Source of the DNA: JBEKEX01 sp050013615
GTDB lineage: Bacteria > Chloroflexota > Anaerolineae > Anaerolineales > Anaerolineaceae
Assembly (NCBI GenBank): GCA_050013615.1
Contig: JBEKEX010000041.1
Location: 1-17,536, forward strand
DNA length: 17,536 nucleotides
Direction: 5' to 3'
Of the stretch, positions 1-7,060 are shown in pieces. The first letter of the stretch is position 1. The number at the start of each line of letters is the position of its first letter. The notes beneath the pieces are model-generated. The model saw nothing but the letters and a program-made list of their open reading frames with translations, ran no database searches and was not told where the DNA came from. The translations under genes were made by a program, and so were the position numbers.

Positions 1-570
1 CTGCAGACCTTCGCCGAGATGTGCGGCATGGAAATGCAGCAGGTGGAAGTGGGGGTCGATGGCTGTTCCGTCCCAACCTTTGCCGTGCCGCTTCGCAATG
101 CGGCGTGGGCCATGGCACGGCTGTGTGATCCTGTCGAACTGCCGGAAACACGTGCAACAGCATGCCGAAAGATCACCCACGCCATGACCTCCAATGCCAG
201 GATGGTAGCCGGCCCCGGTCGCTTCGATACTGCCTTGATGGATGCAGCGGATGGAAAGATTTTGTGCAAGGCCGGCGCCGAAGGTTACCAGATCATGGGG
301 TTGATGCCCGGTGCCTTGGGCGCGGATAGCCCGGCGATTGGGATTGCGTTCAAAGTGAGCGATGGTGATCTGGGCGGTCACGTGCGCCCGACTTTCCCCG
401 GCATCAGCACCGATTCGCGGGTGCGCCCAATCATTGCCCTGGCAATCCTGAAACACCTTGGCGTCTTGTCATCCGAACAACTGCACCTGCTGGCAGAGTT
501 CGATGCCCGACCGATATACAACTGGCAACAGATCGAGATTGGTGAATACCGATCTGCCTTGAAGTTTTAA
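1..570 (+). CDS. L-asparaginase II family protein (C-terminal part)
   Basis: The reading frame is open from the first base of the window, so the 5' end of the gene is missing and 189 codons are visible. The segment DGCSVPTFAVPL, followed by a run like MVAGPGRFDTALM and then KAGAEGYQIMGL, matches the conserved core of the Asparaginase_II family (Pfam PF06089 type), which is distinct from the classical AnsA/AnsB amidohydrolases. Members are thought to hydrolyse L-asparagine to aspartate and ammonia, in the cytoplasm as far as this part shows, because no membrane segment is visible. The family is usually about 330 residues, so a little over half is present. A GNAT gene follows after 43 nt on the same strand, so co-transcription is possible. 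The family call is firm. The precise substrate is not provable from this fragment. Confidence 0.87.
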   Translation: MQTFAEMCGMEMQQVEVGVDGCSVPTFAVPLRNAAWAMARLCDPVELPETRATACRKITHAMTSNARMVAGPGRFDTALMDAADGKILCKAGAEGYQIMGLMPGALGADSPAIGIAFKVSDGDLGGHVRPTFPGISTDSRVRPIIALAILKHLGVLSSEQLHLLAEFDARPIYNWQQIEIGEYRSALKF

Positions 571-613
571 AAAAGTTCTTTAGGAATTAACAATTCCAAA
601 CTTTCACTAGACT

Positions 614-1057
614 ATGACTAATCTCCCGGTTCAAATCCGTCCGGCAGCGACGAGCGATGCGACTGTTTTGGTCGTATTGACCCGACAATTGGGCTATGAA
701 GTCGATGCTCAAGGTGTTGCAGATCGCCTGACGCACTTGCTGAGTATACCTGGCCAGGCAATTTTTGTTGCCGAAGCCGATCGCAATGTGATCGGGTGGG
801 TGCACGCATTCATTGTCTGTGAGATTGAAACCGACCTTTTCGCGGAAATTGGCGGATTGGTGGTGGATGAGCGTTGGCGCAACAAAGGCGTAGGTGGACT
901 ATTGATGCATCGGGCTGAGGCCTGGGCACGGGAGAACGGTATGCCTCTTGTACGTCTGCGTTCCAATATCATTCGCGAGACTGCGCACCGGTTTTATTCA
1001 AACCTGGGTTACTCGTACGAGAAAAACCAGAAGGTGTTTACCAAAAAGTTGGGATGA
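614..1057 (+). CDS. GNAT family N-acetyltransferase
   Basis: This 147-residue protein has the single-domain GNAT fold typical of small acetyltransferases. It opens with the usual N-terminal strand IRPAATSDA. Motif A is GLVVDERWRNKGVGGLLM, where R89-N-K-G92-V-G94 is the RxxGxG loop that binds the acetyl-CoA pyrophosphate. Motif B is RETAHRFYSNLGY at about 121-133. It would transfer an acetyl group from acetyl-CoA to an amine, but the acceptor cannot be read from the sequence. No good Shine-Dalgarno stands before the ATG, so it may depend on translation or transcription of the preceding gene. It ends 12 nt before the endonuclease III-like gene and probably shares a transcript with it. Confidence 0.9.
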   Translation: MTNLPVQIRPAATSDATVLVVLTRQLGYEVDAQGVADRLTHLLSIPGQAIFVAEADRNVIGWVHAFIVCEIETDLFAEIGGLVVDERWRNKGVGGLLMHRAEAWARENGMPLVRLRSNIIRETAHRFYSNLGYSYEKNQKVFTKKLG

Positions 1058-1069
1058 TGACAAACAGTG

Positions 1070-1762
1070 ATGCAAAGCACACCTGAAATCACGCCGGACA
1101 TTCGGCAACGGGCCATGGCTGTCCATCGCAGGCTTTTGGAAGTGTTCGGCACTCCCCAATGGCAGAATCCGACTGCCCCGTTGGACGAGCTGATCTCCAC
1201 CATCCTTTCTCAGAATACCAACGACCGCAACCGCGATGCGGCTTTTCAACGTCTGCGCGGGCGCTTCCCCACGTGGGAAGCCGTGCGGGATGCGCCGCCG
1301 GAAGAAGTGGTGGAGGCCATCCGTTCTGCCGGGTTGGCCAACCAGAAAGGGCCGCGCATCCAACAGGTGCTGCGCCAGATCACTGCAGAACGTGGAATAT
1401 TAGACCTAAGCTTCCTCGGCGAACTCCCGATCGAAGCAGCACGTGAATGGCTGTTGAAATTCAAAGGTGTTGGGCGTAAAACAACTGCTATCGTACTGCT
1501 CTTCTCGTTGGGCAAGCCGGCGTTCCCGGTGGACACTCATATTTACCGGGTGACCGGTCGGATCGGCCTGCGCCCGCCCAAGATGACGGTCGAGCAGGCA
1601 CATGACCACCTGGCGAAACTTTTCCCGCCGGATGAATACGGCCCGGCGCATTTGAACCTTATCCGTCTTGGGCGCGAGGTGTGCCTGGCGCGTAAACCCC
1701 ATTGCGACGTGTGCCCGGTGCTGCAATGGTGCGATTACGGCAGGCAAGCCACCAGACCTTGA
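1070..1762 (+). CDS. Endonuclease III-like DNA glycosylase (HhH-GPD, 4Fe-4S)
   Basis: This base-excision-repair glycosylase/AP lyase is about 230 residues, close to E. coli Nth (211). The helix-hairpin-helix is FKGVGRKTTAIVLL. Counted from the GTG at 1067, its lysine K138 matches the catalytic Lys120 of E. coli Nth, and D156 in PVDTHIYRV matches Asp138, with the same 18-residue spacing. The C-terminus carries the iron-sulphur cluster ligands C206-x6-C213-x2-C216-x5-C222. The N-terminal helix has LISTILSQNTNDRN, where Nth has its SAQATD segment. Two start codons are adjacent, GTG 1067 and ATG 1070, and ATG is preferred here. The substrate (oxidised pyrimidines, or another lesion handled by related HhH-GPD proteins) is inferred from family only. 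The gene follows the GNAT gene after 12 nt and ends before a strong hairpin. Confidence 0.92.
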   Translation: MQSTPEITPDIRQRAMAVHRRLLEVFGTPQWQNPTAPLDELISTILSQNTNDRNRDAAFQRLRGRFPTWEAVRDAPPEEVVEAIRSAGLANQKGPRIQQVLRQITAERGILDLSFLGELPIEAAREWLLKFKGVGRKTTAIVLLFSLGKPAFPVDTHIYRVTGRIGLRPPKMTVEQAHDHLAKLFPPDEYGPAHLNLIRLGREVCLARKPHCDVCPVLQWCDYGRQATRP

Positions 1763-1789
1763 CGCTGCCAAGATGGGAAGTAGCTAACC

Positions 1790-1817
1790 AAAGCCCCGCC
1801 TTCTTAGGCGGGGCTTT
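1790..1817. terminator. Strong bidirectional hairpin terminator
   Basis: A perfect 11-bp stem (AAAGCCCCGCC at 1790-1800, GGCGGGGCTTT at 1807-1817) encloses a 6-nt loop. It lies 27 nt after the endonuclease III-like stop and 60 nt past the stop of the convergent zinc-ribbon gene. The A and T runs are inside the stem, so it can serve both strands, although no long T tract follows on either side. Confidence 0.8.
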
Positions 1818-1877
1818 GCGTGCCAAACCAATGATGAGGGTGATGCCCGAAGGGACAACTTCTCTTTTACTGCAGCT

Positions 1878-2600
1878 TCAGGATGGTTTATTCTTAGAAG
1901 CAATCACCGTCTTTTCAGACTGCGAGATGGATGGCCGGGTGGCTGCATCCACATCGAAACGGGCGGGCCCAGGGCGTGATTCTGCATGTGACAAAACGGT
2001 CGCCGGTTCGGAAAACGATGGAGATTGCATGGAAAGGCTCGGGCGGCGGCGCAGGTTTTCAATCCAACCGGGGATGGCGCGGTAAACTTCCAAACCCACC
2101 CATACAACCACCGAGATGGCGCAAATGGCCAGGGCTACCTGCAGGATGGTGACCGGCTCCGTGCTGCCGAATAAACCGATCATGAACGGCTGCAGCGCTG
2201 AATACGCCAACGCCAGGGCCAGCAATTGGATGATGCCGGATAGCAGCGTGCCGCCAACCCGCATCCGTGGGAAAAGTTGCGGCCAGATGGCGCTAAGGTC
2301 GAAGGCGTACTTCACCAACAGCGCCACAATCGTTAACAGCACGACTGTGCCGATCAGGCTGGTGGGGGACAAGCTCAACCCCGGCAGCGCCAGTTGATGG
2401 ATGAAATTCAAGTTGATCAAGACGACGCCGGCGATCCACAATAAAAGGATGGTGACCACCAGTCGCAAGGTCATGATGCCGAACCAACTGCTGGGGCTGT
2501 GGCCGGACGCGTTTGGCGAAGTCTCCAATGCGGCGCCGCACAGCTTGCAATAGCGGCTGCCCAGCTCGTTCTCACTATGGCATTGATTACAAATGATCAT
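1878..2600 (-). CDS. Zinc-ribbon membrane protein of unknown function
   Basis: This 240-residue protein starts with a zinc ribbon: C4-x2-C7 and C18-x2-C21 (MIICNQCHSENELGS then RYCKLCG). About four hydrophobic segments follow, near 46-66 (LVVTILLLWIAGVVLI), 81-103, 118-145 and 151-173. A polar C-terminal tail of about 60 residues is rich in Ser, Pro and Arg. This layout, a cytoplasmic zinc finger followed by a small helical membrane domain, is common in uncharacterised bacterial proteins and gives no specific function. The start is well set: GAGGAGG lies 6 nt before the ATG. A promoter and a 5'-leader hairpin are listed separately. It is transcribed alone, converging with the repair gene and diverging from the EamA gene. 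Confidence 0.82.
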   Translation of the reverse strand: MIICNQCHSENELGSRYCKLCGAALETSPNASGHSPSSWFGIMTLRLVVTILLLWIAGVVLINLNFIHQLALPGLSLSPTSLIGTVVLLTIVALLVKYAFDLSAIWPQLFPRMRVGGTLLSGIIQLLALALAYSALQPFMIGLFGSTEPVTILQVALAICAISVVVWVGLEVYRAIPGWIENLRRRPSLSMQSPSFSEPATVLSHAESRPGPARFDVDAATRPSISQSEKTVIASKNKPS

Positions 2601-2635
2601 GGAAATCCTCCTCTAAACTAAAAAACTCGGCGTCC

Positions 2636-2659
2636 ACTTTTTCACAGGCGCGAAAAAGT
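2636..2659 (-). promoter_or_regulatory. 5'-leader hairpin upstream of the zinc-ribbon gene
   Basis: Perfect 8-bp arms (ACTTTTTC at 2636-2643, GAAAAAGT at 2652-2659) flank an 8-nt loop. It falls between the predicted promoter and the ribosome-binding site of the gene starting at 2600, so it would sit in the mRNA leader. Whether it regulates or is chance A/T symmetry is unknown. Confidence 0.4.
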
Positions 2660-2671
2660 AAGACACGATTC

Positions 2672-2699
2672 ATTGTAATGAAGATAAGGCAAATAACAA
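2672..2699 (-). promoter_or_regulatory. Candidate sigma-70-type promoter for the zinc-ribbon gene
   Basis: On the minus strand, TTGTTA (2699-2694) is followed after 16 nt by TACAAT (2677-2672). This is 4/6 and 5/6 to consensus, with acceptable spacing. It predicts a leader of about 65 nt before the ATG at 2600. Confidence 0.5.
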
Positions 2700-2743
2700 G
2701 CACGCACACGCCCAACTGTTTTGTAAGGTGAGCGTAGGGTTGG

Positions 2744-2752
2744 TGGTAAAAT
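2744..2752 (+). promoter_or_regulatory. Extended -10 promoter directly before the EamA gene (leaderless candidate)
   Basis: TGGTAAAAT is an extended -10 (TGn plus TAAAAT, 5/6 to TATAAT). Only six bases (CAGCCG) separate it from the ATG at 2759, so transcription would begin at or next to the A of the start codon. No Shine-Dalgarno lies between them, which fits a leaderless mRNA. Confidence 0.5.
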
Positions 2753-2758
2753 CAGCCG

Positions 2759-3664
2759 ATGCGTATTACTCCCCCAAAAGCTTTGCTGCCCTATATTGCG
2801 CTTGTGTGCGGCGTGTTGGCGCTCAGTGTGTCGGCGCTGTTCGTGCGCTGGTCCAACGTGCCGGGGACGGTCACTTCGTTCTTTCGCATGGCGCTGGCTT
2901 CCATTTTCCTTTTTCCGTTTTGGTTGCGGGACAAGCGGCAGCATCCACCGTTGGATGGGCGCTGGGTGCTGTTGGCAATGCTGGGCGGTGTGTTCACCGC
3001 AATGGACCATGGATTTTGGAGTACTGCGTTGTCGTATACACGGGTCGCCAATGCCACCCTGCTCAATAATATCGACCCCTTGTGGGTGGCCTTGTTCGCC
3101 TTCACCATCTGGCATGAGAAATTACCGCCTCGTTTTTGGCTGGGACTGGCACTGGCTTTGGCCGGGGCAACGGTGGTGTTGGGCAGCGATTTTGCAGGGC
3201 ATCCGCAATTCTCGACGGGTGACCTGTTGGCATTGGTTTCCAGCGTATTTTATGCCGGGTATTTCCTTGTAGCCCAGCGCTGCCGGGAACACATGAGTTC
3301 CATGGCCTATTTGTGGGTTGCCACCCTGACGGCGGCTGTGGCACTAATGGCCGTCAACCTGGGACTTGGTTATACCCAGGTTGGGTACTCTTTACCTACT
3401 ATCCTGGCTTTTTTCGGCGTGGCGCTCATTTCACAGATCGGGGGGATTTACTCGCTGGTCTATGCCCTGGGGCATTTACCTGCATCGGTGGTCTCGCCAA
3501 CGATGATCGCACAACCGGTGTTGACGGCCTTGATCGCCATCCCGGTGGCGGGCGAACCGCTCAGCCTGGCACAATTGGCAGGCGGTGCGACGGTGCTGCT
3601 GGGTATTTATCTGGTGAATCGCAACCACAGCGAGACTCAACACATCGAAGCTCCGGCAGTTTGA
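2759..3664 (+). CDS. EamA/DMT-superfamily transporter
   Basis: A 301-residue integral membrane protein with the ten-helix, two-EamA-repeat layout of drug/metabolite transporters. The N-terminal half begins IALVCGVLALSVSALFVRWS, followed by the typical PGTVTSFFRMALASIFLFPF segment. The second EamA half starts near GDLLALVSSVFYAGYFLVAQ, and the protein ends with the usual last helix LAGGATVLLGIYLVNRN. Members export or import small metabolites such as amino acids or nucleotide-related compounds. The substrate here cannot be predicted. The start is supported by the -10 element 6 nt upstream rather than by a ribosome-binding site. It converges with the membrane-protein gene ending at 3719, and no clear terminator is visible in the 54 nt between them. 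It is only distantly similar to the second EamA protein at 6120-6980. Confidence 0.9.
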   Translation: MRITPPKALLPYIALVCGVLALSVSALFVRWSNVPGTVTSFFRMALASIFLFPFWLRDKRQHPPLDGRWVLLAMLGGVFTAMDHGFWSTALSYTRVANATLLNNIDPLWVALFAFTIWHEKLPPRFWLGLALALAGATVVLGSDFAGHPQFSTGDLLALVSSVFYAGYFLVAQRCREHMSSMAYLWVATLTAAVALMAVNLGLGYTQVGYSLPTILAFFGVALISQIGGIYSLVYALGHLPASVVSPTMIAQPVLTALIAIPVAGEPLSLAQLAGGATVLLGIYLVNRNHSETQHIEAPAV

Positions 3665-3718
3665 GCGCTTGAAAAACTTGTTCCATTGATACTCGCAGGA
3701 AGTTATCGAACTGAATAA

Positions 3719-4753
3719 TCAATCCCCCGAGATTTCGGGCGCCTGGACTTCCACTCTCAGCGAATCGGTCCATTGGATGCCCTCATGCGCCAGATACCAT
3801 GCTCCCAATGCCGTGATGGGGAACCAGAGGGCGAAGTGGAGCACAAAGGTATACGCGCTGGCCATGCCGCGTTCGATGCCGGCGGCGATGAGGATGATAA
3901 TGGAGGGCAGGTCGAAGGTTCCTACATAGCCAGGCGCGGCCGGGATGGTGATGGTCAAATTGACCACACCGTTGATCAGCAGCAACGTGAAGAAACTGAC
4001 GCTGAAAGGGAAGGCGTGCATGACCAGCCAATACTTAACGGTTTCCAGCAGCCAGATGAGAACGGAAGTGAAGAATACCATCAGCACGTTGGCCGGCGAG
4101 CGTAGTGATTCGAGCCCATCCAGGAATTTGTGCATCACGTCGGAGGTTTGCTCGCGCAATCGCACTGGCAGCGCACGGTCGATGAACCATTGGCCCAGCC
4201 GGGCGGTCACGCGCGGGAACATGGCTGCCAGTAGGAATATCAGCAAGGCGCCGAAAAATACCACGCTGCCCCATAGTGCAATGTCTTGGACGGTTAAGTT
4301 CCATTTGGCGATGGGGATGACCACATTGGACATCTGGGTCAATTGATTCAGATTGAAAAAGACGAATGCCAGCATGACAATCCCGTCGAAGATGCGTTCG
4401 ACGATGATGGTGGCCAGTGAGGCAGAGATCGGCACACCCTCACGGCGTTTGAGCACCACTGCCCGCAGCACTTCGCCGGCGCGGGCCGGGTAGATGTTAT
4501 TGCCCATATACCCGATGCAGGTGATGGGGAACATGACACTTGTCTTTATCTTTTTTATTGGACGCAGAAGATAATGCCAGCGCCAGGCACGCACCCACAC
4601 GGCAATGAAATAAACTGCGATCCCCGGCAAAATCCACCAGTAATCGGCGTGGATGATCGCCTGCCATAGGTCGGCAGGGTTCAGCGTGCGCACAGCCCAC
4701 CAAAGGCAGACGGCGCTAATGACCACCCCAACCCAGAACTGCCAGCGTTTCAT
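3719..4753 (-). CDS. YbhN/AglD-type membrane protein (lysylphosphatidylglycerol synthase TM family)
   Basis: This roughly 344-residue polytopic membrane protein belongs to the UPF0104/LPG_synthase_TM family. Family marks are VWVRAWRWHYLLRPI, then CIGYMGNNIYPARAGEVLRA, then SLATIIVERIFDGIVMLAF. The C-terminal half carries a GVVNLTITIPAAPGYVGTFD segment typical of the family. Relatives include the flippase domain of MprF and proteins linked to polyprenyl-phosphate sugar or lipid translocation, so a role in membrane lipid handling is plausible but unproven. The start at 4753 (MKRWQFW) is preferred. The upstream in-frame ATG at 4762 overlaps a good -10 box and so could not be on a transcript from it, and a TTG at 4780 would place the start upstream of that box. 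Confidence 0.85.
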   Translation of the reverse strand: MKRWQFWVGVVISAVCLWWAVRTLNPADLWQAIIHADYWWILPGIAVYFIAVWVRAWRWHYLLRPIKKIKTSVMFPITCIGYMGNNIYPARAGEVLRAVVLKRREGVPISASLATIIVERIFDGIVMLAFVFFNLNQLTQMSNVVIPIAKWNLTVQDIALWGSVVFFGALLIFLLAAMFPRVTARLGQWFIDRALPVRLREQTSDVMHKFLDGLESLRSPANVLMVFFTSVLIWLLETVKYWLVMHAFPFSVSFFTLLLINGVVNLTITIPAAPGYVGTFDLPSIIILIAAGIERGMASAYTFVLHFALWFPITALGAWYLAHEGIQWTDSLRVEVQAPEISGD

Positions 4754-4760
4754 ACGACTC

Positions 4761-4769
4761 ATTGTATCA
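4761..4769 (-). promoter_or_regulatory. Extended -10 promoter before the YbhN-type gene (leaderless candidate)
   Basis: On the minus strand TGATACAAT (4769-4761) is an extended -10 with TACAAT, 5/6 to consensus. Seven bases separate it from the ATG at 4753. No Shine-Dalgarno is present between them, so the mRNA would start at or beside the start codon. Confidence 0.45.
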
Positions 4770-4847
4770 GATGTGTCCAAAAGAATAGGCGAGGAAACAG
4801 GGCAATTGCATCATATGTATGTTTCATCTGATGAATGGCCACCAACA

Positions 4848-4956
4848 TGTCATTGCGAGAGGTTTGGTGCTTTTCCAAACCCCGACCCCACTGGGCAGGG
4901 CAATCTCAGGCTTGTCGGAGATTGTTTCGCCACAACAAACGTGGCTCGCAATGACA
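4848..4956. repeat. Inverted-repeat element with cloverleaf-like internal hairpins
   Basis: The 371-nt gap between the two flanking genes (4754-5124) holds this element. Perfect 12-bp terminal arms, TGTCATTGCGAG (4848-4859) and CTCGCAATGACA (4945-4956), enclose three further stems. These are GGTTTGG/CCAAACC (4861-4867 with 4875-4881), CAATCTC/GAGATTG (4901-4907 with 4918-4924) and GCCAC/GTGGC (4929-4933 with 4941-4945, sharing one base with the outer arm). The element is 109 bp. The CATTGCGAG/CTCGCAATG ends resemble a dispersed non-coding repeat seen in many bacterial genomes (recollection, not searched), so a MITE- or REP-like origin is likely. It carries no ORF of its own. It ends 100 bp upstream of the UbiA promoter. 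The rest of the gap shows only that promoter. Confidence 0.75.
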
Positions 4957-5055
4957 GTTCAACATCAAGTCTTAGTTCGAAAATTCTTGCCTGGGATGAG
5001 ATGCAATTGCTTTGGGTGAGGAAAGAAGGCGCTTTTTTATGAGCGCAGAATATGC

Positions 5056-5061
5056 TACAAT
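5056..5061 (+). promoter_or_regulatory. Candidate -10 box for the UbiA-family gene
   Basis: TACAAT (in TATGCTACAAT) lies 63 nt before the TTG start at 5125 and would give a leader of about 55-60 nt. The region 17 nt upstream is T-rich (TTTTTT at 5033-5038), a poor -35 match, so the call rests mainly on the -10. Confidence 0.4.
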
Positions 5062-5124
5062 CTTATCAACGTTTATTCGGTGGGCCATCTTTTATTCATC
5101 CCCGCTTCTAAAAGGAGAAGAGCC

Positions 5125-6057
5125 TTGAAACGGAAACTAGACGGTTTGATCCGCCTGGCGAGGTATAAGGAATATTTATTTTTCGTCATCGTTACGACCT
5201 TGCTCGGTGCCGCGGCGGCCAACGGTGTCTTTGGTTGGAAGCTTGCGGGTGTGGTAGTGGCCAATCAATTGGCTGTGGCGTTCGCCTTCATGATCAACGA
5301 TGTGGAGGACGCGCCTGACGATGCGCTGACGCCGGCAAAGGCGAAGCGCAATCCCGTCTCTGCGGCAGACATCTCGGCCCGCGATGCCCGCTATGTCTCA
5401 CTGCTCGTGGCGGGAACCTCTGCATTGACCTTTTCACTGCTGGGCACCTGGCCGTTTGTCTTTGGCATTTCCAGCCTGGCACTGGGCTTCCTCTATTCCT
5501 GGCGCGGGGTGCGATTCAAGAATATGCCGGTGCTCGATTTTCTATCGCATTGCATGATGTTGGCCGGGTTGCAATTCCTGAGCGCTTTCTTTGTCTTTTC
5601 ACCTTATTCCAATGGCAATTGGTTCTTCCCGTTCCTGTTCGTGGTCTGCATCAGCGGCTATGGTGAGCTGTTCAATGAAGTGCGTGATCTGGAGGGTGAC
5701 CGTAAAGCGGGCTTGATGCATACGGCAAACCTTTTGGGCCAACGAGCCACTTCGATATTGATGTATACATTGTTTGCCATGGGGATCGCTTCTGCAGTCC
5801 TGACCATCCTCCTTGCGCACCTCATCCCCAATTGGGTGCTGTTCTGGATGGCTGGGCTGGCGTTCCTGTTCACCATCCCGCCGGCAGTGAAGATGGCAAA
5901 GACGAGGGACGTGATCCGCTCGCAAGAATCCTTCCAAAAACCGCTCGAAATTGCGGCGGCTTTTGCGCTGATGATCCAGTTCGTTGTCCCATGGGCAGCG
6001 CCATTCGTTACCCCACTGGTATCGCAATACCTCAGTTTCTTTAGCCTGATCATTTAA
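5125..6057 (+). CDS. UbiA-family prenyltransferase
   Basis: A 310-residue membrane prenyltransferase. The first Asp-rich motif is N58-D59-V-E61-D62-APDD66 with the following KAKRNPVSAADIS. The second is N184-EVR-D188-LEG-D192 in the FNEVRDLEGDRKAGLMHT segment. These two motifs chelate magnesium and bind the prenyl diphosphate in this family. Eight or nine hydrophobic helices surround them. The acceptor could be a quinone precursor, heme, chlorin or glycerol phosphate, and no neighbour settles which. The TTG start at 5125 is chosen because AAAGGAGAAG (5111-5120) stands at ideal spacing before it. An in-frame ATG at 5080 would add 15 residues unlike the family and lacks a ribosome-binding site. 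A terminator follows. Confidence 0.87.
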   Translation: MKRKLDGLIRLARYKEYLFFVIVTTLLGAAAANGVFGWKLAGVVVANQLAVAFAFMINDVEDAPDDALTPAKAKRNPVSAADISARDARYVSLLVAGTSALTFSLLGTWPFVFGISSLALGFLYSWRGVRFKNMPVLDFLSHCMMLAGLQFLSAFFVFSPYSNGNWFFPFLFVVCISGYGELFNEVRDLEGDRKAGLMHTANLLGQRATSILMYTLFAMGIASAVLTILLAHLIPNWVLFWMAGLAFLFTIPPAVKMAKTRDVIRSQESFQKPLEIAAAFALMIQFVVPWAAPFVTPLVSQYLSFFSLII

Positions 6058-6070
6058 CGAGTTGAAAATG

Positions 6071-6104
6071 AAAGAGCCGGACTCAAAAAGCCCTGCTCTT
6101 TTTT
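6071..6104. terminator. Intrinsic terminator between convergent UbiA and EamA genes
   Basis: AAAGAGC (6071-6077) pairs with GCTCTTT (6095-6101). Inner G-C pairs extend the stem, and T residues continue to 6104. This is a standard rho-independent terminator for the UbiA gene. The stem's own A/T runs and the A-rich left side allow some use by the convergent gene. Confidence 0.75.
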
Positions 6105-6119
6105 GTTTCCAATTAAACT

Positions 6120-6980
6120 CTAGGAGGTTGGGGACGTTTCAGGGCGGATTTGCGAGATCAGGATGGCGGCCAGGATGACGGCACATCCCAGCCATTGCAG
6201 GGGTTGAAGCGTTTCCCCCAGCCACCACCAACCAAACAGGGCGGCAAAGGCGGCTTCAAGGCTGAGCAGGATGGCGGCATCGGTGGGAGGAGCGACTTTT
6301 TGCGCCGAAGCCTGCAGGGTGAAGCCGACGGCAATCGAGAGGACGCCGGAATAGACCACGGCCCACCACATTCCCGATAAACCGCTGATGGCACTGCTTT
6401 CTAACGTCAGGGCGGGGATGACGTTCAAGGTACCGACCACCAGGTACTGCCCAATGGCAAAGGTCAGCACATCCACTTTTTGCACGGCTTTGCCGACCAC
6501 GATAACGTGCAGCGCCCACATGAATGTCCCGGCCAGCTCGAGCGCATCACCCGGGTTCAGACGGACCTCACTGCCGGCACTGAGCAGAAAGATTCCCACG
6601 GCAGTTATCCCGGCTGCCAACCAGGCCCGCCACGAAATGCGTTTTTTGAGAAAGAGCGAGAGGATAAAGGGAATGACCACCACGTAGGCGCCGGTAATGA
6701 AGCCGGCGTTGGCAGCGGTGGTGGAACGTAAACCGGCCTGTTGGAAGGCCGAGGCGGCGAACAGCAGAGTGCCGGCCAGGGCGATCCAGAGCCACTGCTT
6801 GCCCTGCGGCTTCCAACGGAAGCGGACGACGAGCAGCAGCACCAGCGCACCCAGAAAGAAACGGGTGGCGTTGAAGGGGAAGACGCCCGCAGTTTGGGAA
6901 GCAATGCGCTGGATGGCAAAGACGCTGCCCCAGATGAGAGCTGTGGTGAACAGCATGAGATCGGCTTTGATGCGGGGCAT
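6120..6980 (-). CDS. EamA/DMT-superfamily transporter (second copy type)
   Basis: About 286 residues with ten predicted helices and two EamA halves. The first half has ADLMLFTTALIWGSVFAIQR and PFNATRFFLGALVLLLVV. The second begins near DALELAGTFMWALHVIVVGK and contains LLSLEAAFAALFGWWWLGET, a hallmark of the second EamA repeat. The substrate is unknown. The start at 6980 (MPRIKADL) is preferred because AAAAGG precedes it, whereas the ATG at 6995 has a G-run directly abutting it with no spacing. It follows secA on the same strand, with 80 nt from the secA stop to this start and the 17-bp-arm palindrome between, so it may be read from the secA transcript. Confidence 0.9.
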   Translation of the reverse strand: MPRIKADLMLFTTALIWGSVFAIQRIASQTAGVFPFNATRFFLGALVLLLVVRFRWKPQGKQWLWIALAGTLLFAASAFQQAGLRSTTAANAGFITGAYVVVIPFILSLFLKKRISWRAWLAAGITAVGIFLLSAGSEVRLNPGDALELAGTFMWALHVIVVGKAVQKVDVLTFAIGQYLVVGTLNVIPALTLESSAISGLSGMWWAVVYSGVLSIAVGFTLQASAQKVAPPTDAAILLSLEAAFAALFGWWWLGETLQPLQWLGCAVILAAILISQIRPETSPTS

Positions 6981-7003
6981 GTTACCTTTTGTCATCCCCT
7001 GGT

Positions 7004-7056
7004 TTTTGTAGGGGCGACCCGGTGGCCTGCCCTGTAAAGGGGTCGCCCCTACAAAA
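7004..7056. repeat. Palindromic repeat with 17-bp perfect arms
   Basis: TTTTGTAGGGGCGACCC (7004-7020) is the exact reverse complement of 7040-7056, with 19 nt between. It lies between the secA stop and the downstream EamA gene. The stem would be very stable in RNA, but no T tract follows on the minus strand, so it is not a textbook terminator. It could still cause pausing or protect the secA mRNA 3' end. The GTAGGGGCGACCC core resembles short dispersed palindromes I recall from various bacterial genomes, but no copy number can be given from this window. Confidence 0.8.
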
Positions 7057-7060
7057 GGGA

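Noticed and set aside
2642..3115. Open frame of 157 codons on the minus strand over the EamA gene start
   Set aside because: Its composition (many His, Gln and Arg) mirrors the antisense of a hydrophobic protein. The EamA frame on the other strand has family motifs and a promoter.
3773..4105. Open frame of about 110 codons on the plus strand inside the YbhN-type gene
   Set aside because: It is antisense to a well-supported membrane protein, has charged low-complexity content and no ribosome-binding site, and so is a shadow of the real gene.
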